Source of the DNA: Treponema sp. UBA792
GTDB lineage: Bacteria; Spirochaetota; Spirochaetia; Treponematales; Treponemataceae
DNA length: 64,000 nt
Direction of reading: 5' to 3'
NCBI GenBank assembly: GCA_002296965.1
Contig: DBIW01000031.1
Span: 1 to 64,000, forward strand
Under the pieces are notes generated by a model that was not told the origin of the DNA, did not search any database, and saw nothing but the letters and a program-made list of their open reading frames with translations. The translations under genes were made by a program, and so were the position numbers. Below are positions 58,817 to 64,000 of this stretch, piece by piece; within the stretch, counting starts at the first letter, position 1, and each line of letters begins with the position of its first letter.

Positions 58817-60088
58817 ATGAAGAGAATTTCATCTGTCATCCTTTCTGCAGTGGCGGCCGTCTGTGTTTTTTCCGGCTGCTCAAAAAAATCATCAGGGCCG
58901 GTTTCCGTGGAAATCTGGCACACTTACAACGGAACCCAGCAGGACGCTCTGAGCAAGATTGCGGCCGATTTCAACGCGTCGCAGTCTGAATATGAGGTCA
59001 AGGTTCTTTCCCAGGATTATTCAGGCTTCGCCGATACCGTCTACAACGCAGTTGCCAACGGTGTCGGACCCAGCATAATTTTCAATTACGGTTCCACCGC
59101 CGTGGACTATGCGAAGGAAGGTCTTGCTGTCGATATTTCAGCCTTTATCGCCGAGGACGAAAAGAAGGGAGACACGGTGATGCGCGGAATAATTGATTCG
59201 CTTCCGCGGGCGATGCAGGCGGATGTGAAGGGATTCGAGGGCGGCGGAATTTATTATCTTCCGGGCTGCACGACAGGACCTGTTTATTTCTACAACAAGA
59301 CGCTTTTTGACGAGCTTGGACTGAATCCTCCGAAGGACTGGAAGGAGCTTGAGGATGTCGCGAGGACTGTCTATGAGAAGAAGGGAATCGCCGGATTCCA
59401 TTCTGACGGACTTGTTGACAACATCCAGTCGATGATAATGCAGAGCGGACTCGGATATATTGATGCATCGAGCAGAAAGGTTCTCTTTGCCGGTGAGAAG
59501 CTTGCCGAAATCTATCAGTGGTATGCGGACTGCTGCCGAAAAGGATGGTTTGAGTTCAACACGGTCGGAAAATATGCCTCCGAGGATCTTGTCACCGGCG
59601 CGATCGCATCTTTCTCCGGTTCCTGCGTCAATGACCAGTATATAAAGATGGACGGCGCCGAGCTCGGAATGGCTCCATGGATTTCATCATCGGGCGGACG
59701 CTCGTTCTACACCGCATGGAACCGCGGGCCGATTTTTCTGAAGAGGAATGTCAATGCGGACCGCGGCGCCTATGAATTCGTGAAATTCTTCCTGTCACCG
59801 GAGAACAACTGCGCCTGGGCTTCCGCAAATTCGGCGCTTTCACCTTACGGCACGACGCAGAAGACGGATGCGTATCAGTCATACATAAAGAATCTTCCCG
59901 AGACATCAGCCTTGCCGTGCGTTCAGGCGAACCTCGCGGTTTCTGGCTCGTTTCCGAATGTGCACGGCGGCTCGCTTGTGCGCAACATACTTGTTGAGTA
60001 TCTGAACAACGTCGTTGACGGAAAGATGACCGCTCAGGAGGCCGTGGCCGGAGTTGAGCGCGACTGCAACGCGGCTCTTGCCGAATAG
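58817..60088 (+). CDS. ugpB: ABC transporter substrate-binding lipoprotein, UgpB-like
   Basis: A 423-aa protein with a lipoprotein signal (VCVFSGCSKK, Cys near residue 21). The start VEIWHTYNGTQQDALSKIAADFN and later YNKTLFDELGL with PKDWKELEDVA are typical of extracellular solute-binding family 1, closest to UgpB. It captures sn-glycerol 3-phosphate, a glycerophosphodiester or an oligosaccharide in the periplasm; the ligand is not certain. First gene of a complete importer B-C-A-E. GAGGA precedes the ATG. Confidence 0.82.
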   Translation: MKRISSVILSAVAAVCVFSGCSKKSSGPVSVEIWHTYNGTQQDALSKIAADFNASQSEYEVKVLSQDYSGFADTVYNAVANGVGPSIIFNYGSTAVDYAKEGLAVDISAFIAEDEKKGDTVMRGIIDSLPRAMQADVKGFEGGGIYYLPGCTTGPVYFYNKTLFDELGLNPPKDWKELEDVARTVYEKKGIAGFHSDGLVDNIQSMIMQSGLGYIDASSRKVLFAGEKLAEIYQWYADCCRKGWFEFNTVGKYASEDLVTGAIASFSGSCVNDQYIKMDGAELGMAPWISSSGGRSFYTAWNRGPIFLKRNVNADRGAYEFVKFFLSPENNCAWASANSALSPYGTTQKTDAYQSYIKNLPETSALPCVQANLAVSGSFPNVHGGSLVRNILVEYLNNVVDGKMTAQEAVAGVERDCNAALAE

Positions 60089-60089
60089 A

Positions 60090-61166
60090 ATGAAAGTAAC
60101 GCTTGACAAGGTGACAAAAATATTCGGGAAGACAACCGCCGTGAATGATTTTTCGGCGGAGCTTCCCGACGGACATCTCATCTGTCTGCTCGGACCGTCC
60201 GGCTGCGGAAAATCCACAGTTCTTAATATGCTCTGCGGAATTACGGATGTGACTTCCGGGCGGATTCTGTTTGACGGCCGTGATGTAACTGCCATGCCTC
60301 CTGACAGGCGCAATATCGGAATGGTTTTCCAGAATTACGCGCTTTATCCGCATCTTTCCGTTTTGGAGAACATAACGTTTCCCCTTGAGGTGCGCGGAAT
60401 TCCCCGGAAGGAACGTATAAGCCGCGCGGAGAAAATCGCGGCTCTTGTTCATGTCGACATGCTTTTGGGGCGTTTTCCGGGCGAGCTGTCCGGCGGCCAG
60501 CAGCAGCGTGTCGCCATAGCGCGCGCCCTTGTAAAGGAACCGAGCCTTCTCCTGATGGACGAGCCGCTGTCCAATCTTGACGCCCGTCTGCGGCTTGAGA
60601 TGCGCGAGGAGATAAGGCGGATCCAGCAGGAGACCGGAGTTACAGCCGTCTTTGTCACGCATGATCAGGAGGAGGCGATGGCGGTTTCGGACAGCATAAT
60701 ATTGATGAGGGACGGTTCGTTTGTTCAAGGCGGACTTTGCCAGGAGCTTTACGACAATCCGAACTCCGCTTTTGTCGCCGACTTTCTCGGAAATCCTCCT
60801 GTAAATAAAATTTCCGGAGGAAAAATTCTCCGTGGCGGAGAGACGGATCTGTTCTGTACAGACGGTCTTGAAATTCCGCTTGGATTCAGGGTTGCGTCCT
60901 CTGTTCCGCCGGAGCGCGGCGTTACCCTTTCCATACGTCCGGAGTCATTTTTCTGCTCTGCTGACGGATTTCCGGCGGAGGTGGCATCTGTCTCGGTTAT
61001 GGGAAAGGACCGGATTGTCGGAGTTCATTGCGGCCAGGTCTTTTTTAGGGCGGTGCTCCAGAATGACGGCGAGAATCCGCTGCGGGCAGGGGATTCCGTA
61101 AAATTCGGACTGAGGAGAAATGGTGTATTCCTGTTCGATTCCGGAACCGGAGAAAGGATTTTATGA
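60090..61166 (+). CDS. ugpC: ABC transporter ATP-binding protein, UgpC/MsmK-like
   Basis: 358 aa from the ATG at 60090, one base after the upstream stop; no ribosome site, so coupled translation. Walker [11 protein letters not shown]-loop [14 protein letters not shown], signature LSGGQQQR, Walker B LLLMDEP and H-loop VFVTHD are all present. The C-terminal ~120 residues form the OB-type regulatory domain of the MalK group (LSIRPESF). In E. coli the ATPase gene is near the end of the ugp operon; here it is second. Confidence 0.9.
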   Translation: MKVTLDKVTKIFGKTTAVNDFSAELPDGHLICLLGPSGCGKSTVLNMLCGITDVTSGRILFDGRDVTAMPPDRRNIGMVFQNYALYPHLSVLENITFPLEVRGIPRKERISRAEKIAALVHVDMLLGRFPGELSGGQQQRVAIARALVKEPSLLLMDEPLSNLDARLRLEMREEIRRIQQETGVTAVFVTHDQEEAMAVSDSIILMRDGSFVQGGLCQELYDNPNSAFVADFLGNPPVNKISGGKILRGGETDLFCTDGLEIPLGFRVASSVPPERGVTLSIRPESFFCSADGFPAEVASVSVMGKDRIVGVHCGQVFFRAVLQNDGENPLRAGDSVKFGLRRNGVFLFDSGTGERIL

Positions 61167-62077
61167 GCGGAGCCGAGACGGACGGAAGATGGCGAAGAAT
61201 TTTCTCTTGTGCGGAGCCATGGCTTTATCTGGCTCCGTTCCTTCTGTTCATAGCAGTCTTTACTGTATATCCGGTGATAAATGTCTTTCTCCTTTCGTTC
61301 AAACAGAACTACAGCGCGCTGCGCGGCGCTTATGACGGCTGGAGCCTTGAGAATTACAGGGCTGTTCTTTCCGACCCGAAATTCCGTTCAGCTATGGTGA
61401 ACACGGTTGTGTACGTCATCTGCGTCGTTCCGGCGAGCACTGCGGTTGCCGTCACCGCGGCCTGTCTTCTGAATTCAAAAATCCGGGGAATAGGAATTTT
61501 TCAGACCGCATTCTTCATGCCGATGGTGACATCTATAACTGCCGTCGGACTTATCTGGCGTTTCATGTTCAACCAGCAGTATGGGGTGATAAATTTTCTG
61601 CTCTCAAAATTCGGGGCTGGAAAGATAGGCTGGCTTGTCGATTCACGGTGGTCACTTCCTGCTCTGGTCATTTTCGGAATCTGGAACATCCTTCCGTTCA
61701 CCATAATCCTGATGCTGTCCGGACTTCAGAACATCGACAGGATGTATTACACGGCCGCGAAAGTTGACGGGGCGGGGAAATCCAGGATTTTCTTCAGGAT
61801 AACGGTGCCGCTTCTCTCGCCGACGATTTTTCTTGTCCTCATAATGAACACAATCTCGTGCTTCAAGGTTTTCAGCGAGCTTTATCCTCTGTTCAACGGA
61901 AAGCCCGGTCCGTATTACAACCTTTACACGGTGGTCTATTATATCCGGTATGCGATGATGGAAAAAAGAAAGTACGGCTATGCCGCCGCCGCCGCGGTTG
62001 TCCTTTTTGTCTGCATAATGATTTTTACGCTGTTTCAGCTCGCGCTGCGCAGAAGAATGCGGCGCAGGGGGTTGTGA
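61163..62077 (+). CDS. ugpA: ABC transporter permease, UgpA/MalF-like
   Basis: A 304-aa protein with six membrane helices. It starts at an ATG overlapping the ugpC stop (ATGA). The cytoplasmic EAA-like loop YYTAAKVDGAGKSRIFFRITVPLLSPTIF contacts the ATPase. First of two permease subunits, inner membrane. Confidence 0.88.
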   Translation: MSGAETDGRWRRIFSCAEPWLYLAPFLLFIAVFTVYPVINVFLLSFKQNYSALRGAYDGWSLENYRAVLSDPKFRSAMVNTVVYVICVVPASTAVAVTAACLLNSKIRGIGIFQTAFFMPMVTSITAVGLIWRFMFNQQYGVINFLLSKFGAGKIGWLVDSRWSLPALVIFGIWNILPFTIILMLSGLQNIDRMYYTAAKVDGAGKSRIFFRITVPLLSPTIFLVLIMNTISCFKVFSELYPLFNGKPGPYYNLYTVVYYIRYAMMEKRKYGYAAAAAVVLFVCIMIFTLFQLALRRRMRRRGL

Positions 62078-62078
62078 T

Positions 62079-62906
62079 ATGTCAGGAAGAAAGATAATAT
62101 CCGAAATTCCTGTTTATATTGTCCTGACGTTCGGCGCCGCGGTGATGGTTTTTCCTTTCGTATGGATGGTTCTCGGCTCATTCAAGACGTTTCAGGAGGC
62201 GATAGCGTTTCCGCCGAAACTGCTGCCGTCGCATTTTTCATTTGAGAACTACAGGAAGGCATTCGGAATGGCTCCTTTCGGAAGATACTTTCTGAATTCT
62301 GTTCTTGTCATGGCGATTTCCGTCACCTGCACGACTTTTACGACCGTGCTTGGCGCGTTCGCCTTTTCCAGACTGAATTTTCCGGGCCGGAGCCTCATTT
62401 TCTCCGTGCTGCTCAGCCTGATGATGATTCCGTTTGAGATGCTGATAATAACGAACTATACGACCGTCGTGAGGCTGGGACTTTACAATACGCTTCCGGC
62501 GCTGGTGCTCCCTTTTGTCAGCAGCATTTTCTACACATATATTCTTAAGAATTTCTTTGATACGGTTCCTGACAGCCTGTATTATTCGGCAAGGATTGAC
62601 GGCGCGTCGAACTGGATGTATCTGTGGCGGATAATGTTTCCGCTTGCGAAGCCGTCTGTCTTCACCATCATACTGCTTGACGCGCTCTCATCGTGGAATT
62701 CATTTATCTGGCCGCTCTATATAACATCCGACCAGCGCTCAAGGACATTGCCCTACGGACTTCAGGTGTTTACGACGGAAGCCGGCTCCATGCAGGAGCT
62801 TCTGATGGCTGCCTCCACCGTTATTGTTCTGCCCATGATAATCCTGTTTCTGGCCGCAAGAAAATACATAATCAGCGGAGTCTCAAGGGGCGGTATAAAA
62901 GGCTAG
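62079..62906 (+). CDS. ugpE: ABC transporter permease, UgpE/MalG-like
   Basis: A 275-aa protein with six membrane helices. The EAA loop reads LYYSARIDGASNWMYLWRIMFPLAKPSVF. It starts one base after ugpA. The final SRGGIKG tail is typical of MalG/UgpE subunits. Last gene of the operon; a strong hairpin follows. Confidence 0.88.
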   Translation: MSGRKIISEIPVYIVLTFGAAVMVFPFVWMVLGSFKTFQEAIAFPPKLLPSHFSFENYRKAFGMAPFGRYFLNSVLVMAISVTCTTFTTVLGAFAFSRLNFPGRSLIFSVLLSLMMIPFEMLIITNYTTVVRLGLYNTLPALVLPFVSSIFYTYILKNFFDTVPDSLYYSARIDGASNWMYLWRIMFPLAKPSVFTIILLDALSSWNSFIWPLYITSDQRSRTLPYGLQVFTTEAGSMQELLMAASTVIVLPMIILFLAARKYIISGVSRGGIKG

Positions 62907-62917
62907 TTCCGGACAAA

Positions 62918-62953
62918 ACGCAGGATGCCGGAAAATTTCCCGGCGTCCTGCGT
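62918..62953. terminator. Bidirectional hairpin between the Ugp-like operon and the histidine phosphatase gene
   Basis: Arms 62918-62931 and 62940-62953 pair over 14 bp (one G-T) with an 8-base loop. The U-run is weak on the plus side; AAAACG borders the other arm, giving four U on the minus side. Confidence 0.6.
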
Positions 62954-62976
62954 CATGCGGTTTCCTTCAGTAATTC

Positions 62977-63741
62977 CTATGTTTCCTGCAGCACGTCGCA
63001 GAAATATCCGCTTGACGACACCGGCTCGCCGCCTTCACGCAAATGCCCCGTGTCGCCCAGTCTTTCCACCCTGAAAAACGCCTTTCCGCGGATCCGTTCC
63101 TCGGAATTAAGCACGGTGACGGAAGCGGGAGCCACGAAAAAGCCCTGCCACAGCTGAACCGGTGACAGTCCTGTAAGATGCGCGATAATCGTGAACATTA
63201 CTCCAAGGTGGCAGAAGAACACCAGCGTGCAGTCCTCGTCCAGATTCTTTTCCGGAACAAGCTGATAGCGCTCCTGCGTGAAATTCGGGTTGTCCTTTTT
63301 CCCGTCGGTCCTGTACAACATTCCATCACGTTTGTATCCGAATTCTGCAAGAAGTCCGTCGATTCCGCGGCACACCTTTTCGTAATTCTCTCCGACGTTT
63401 CCGGCTTTCATGTACGGAGTCTCCGTCCATCTGTCTTTGTCGAAGAAGCCTTTTTCCGCCGTGTAGAATTCCGGCAGAAGATCCCAGCAGACTCTGTGCT
63501 TTCCGTCCGCGGCATAATAGTAGAATTCCTGGAGCCAATCACGCGTGTCCGCCGTCATGCCAAGCCTTTCCAGCGACGGTCTTGCTGTGGCCTGCGCGCG
63601 TCCAAGCGGTGAGCAGAAAATTTTTGTTATGCTCCATCTCGCGACGCGCCCGGCAAGCAGTTCCGCCTCCCTTCTGCCTTTTTCGGTAAGGTTGTCGGCC
63701 TTGTAGTCCGGATCGCCGTGCCGGATAAATATCAGCCTCAT
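62977..63741 (-). CDS. Histidine phosphatase (phosphoglycerate mutase-like) protein
   Basis: A 254-aa protein. The phosphoacceptor motif is IFIRHGDPDY (His8). A later CHLGVMFTII supplies the second catalytic His. At 254 aa it matches general phosphatases of the branch better than a proven glycolytic mutase. Substrate unknown. It starts one base after glyA and is co-transcribed with it. Confidence 0.85.
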   Translation of the reverse strand: MRLIFIRHGDPDYKADNLTEKGRREAELLAGRVARWSITKIFCSPLGRAQATARPSLERLGMTADTRDWLQEFYYYAADGKHRVCWDLLPEFYTAEKGFFDKDRWTETPYMKAGNVGENYEKVCRGIDGLLAEFGYKRDGMLYRTDGKKDNPNFTQERYQLVPEKNLDEDCTLVFFCHLGVMFTIIAHLTGLSPVQLWQGFFVAPASVTVLNSEERIRGKAFFRVERLGDTGHLREGGEPVSSSGYFCDVLQET

Positions 63742-63742
63742 T

Positions 63743-64000
63743 TTATTTTACGAATTCCTTTTTGAGGAACGCAAGGTCAAGCTCCGGGTAGAGCACGTGT
63801 CTCGCGAGCAGCGCCTGGACACGTCTTTTTCCCTCAGCCTCGGCCTCCGAGTCAATCACGAATTTTCCCTTTGCCGGCTTTCCGTCCTTTGTGATTCCCG
63901 GTTTTGTTCCCTTCAGCACTAGGTCGATTATAGCGGCGATTTCCTTCATGTCGTTTTTGTCCATTCCGAGCGTGGTGACGGCCGGAGTTCCGACCCTGAT
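63743..64000 (-). CDS. glyA: Serine hydroxymethyltransferase, C-terminal part
   Basis: The last 85 codons are in the window and run off its right edge. IRVGTPAVTTLGM is the conserved C-terminal segment of GlyA (binding of the substrate carboxylate by Arg), followed by MKEIAAIIDLVLKG. The enzyme makes glycine and 5,10-methylene-tetrahydrofolate from serine, feeding the same one-carbon pool as folD. A ~20-residue tract with GKPAKGKFVIDSEAEA is an insert typical of longer spirochaete versions, as far as I can judge. Confidence 0.88.
   Translation of the reverse strand: MRVGTPAVTTLGMDKNDMKEIAAIIDLVLKGTKPGITKDGKPAKGKFVIDSEAEAEGKRRVQALLARHVLYPELDLAFLKKEFVK

Noticed and set aside
1..64000. CRISPR array, prophage, transposon or plasmid origin
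   Set aside because: No regularly spaced repeats, integrases, transposases, terminal inverted repeats or replication-initiator genes were seen.

Overview
The window looks like chromosomal DNA of a Treponema-type spirochaete of intermediate GC content. The reasons are the many lipoproteins and small outer-membrane beta-barrels, several cyclic-di-GMP turnover proteins with multi-pass membrane sensors, FIST and chemotaxis-receptor signalling modules, a YggT-like protein behind dnaE, and the pairing of folD with a small barrel protein. The genus is inferred from gene families, not from a marker gene. No phage, transposon, plasmid or CRISPR array is visible. Nearly all of the DNA is coding or structural RNA, and no gene-free stretch exceeds about 270 bases.

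Layout. 1-127: end of a sodium/amino-acid symporter. 190-6524: GH3 lipoprotein, membrane HD-GYP protein, oligoendopeptidase F, adenosine deaminase-like enzyme and methyltransferase. 6532-12796 (minus strand): gph-mnmG, a three-gene secreted set (unknown protein, barrel, FecR-domain protein) and a carbohydrate-binding-like lipoprotein. 12938-20762 (minus): alpha-2-macroglobulin-like lipoprotein and pbpC. 20802-27296 (minus): dnaE-yggT-recG. 27335-30919: large GH2 enzyme. 31082-31594: three tRNA-Ser genes, one tRNA-Arg and the SRP RNA. 31733-37813: DUF308 protein, pgi, argR, a threonine-synthase-like gene and ilvB. 37835-43617 (minus): barrel, lipoprotein, rarA fusion and HD-GYP. 43777-48221: folD-folE2-miaB-lapA-SPOR. 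48224-51588: response regulator-GGDEF protein and a GGDEF-EAL protein. 51609-55277 (minus): copper ATPase, radical SAM protein and tRNA-Val. 55411-58603: ilvE, then a FIST plus soluble chemoreceptor pair. 58817-62906: a Ugp-like ABC importer. 62977-64000 (minus): histidine phosphatase and the end of glyA.

Most genes form tight operons with overlaps or gaps of only a few bases, and convergent operons nearly touch. Two kinds of gene start coexist. Many genes have a clear GGAGG-type ribosome site. A second set (GH3 lipoprotein, pepF, gph, the 11907 gene, the alpha-2-macroglobulin gene, dnaE, GH2 and the threonine-synthase-like gene) has a sigma70-like -10 box only 6-8 bases before the ATG and no ribosome site, which predicts leaderless mRNAs.

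The best leads are: (1) this leaderless promoter class, including a 15-base core shared by the GH3 gene and dnaE and a 9-bp inverted repeat around the dnaE -10 box and start codon; (2) a threonine-synthase homologue whose cofactor lysine position is arginine, placed between argR and ilvB; (3) a copper ATPase with a CopZ-like domain fused at its C-terminus that has its own internal ribosome site and ATG; (4) a tRNA-Arg with the unusual anticodon GCG; (5) rarA with a long C-terminal extension; (6) a two-gene FIST plus soluble chemoreceptor unit.
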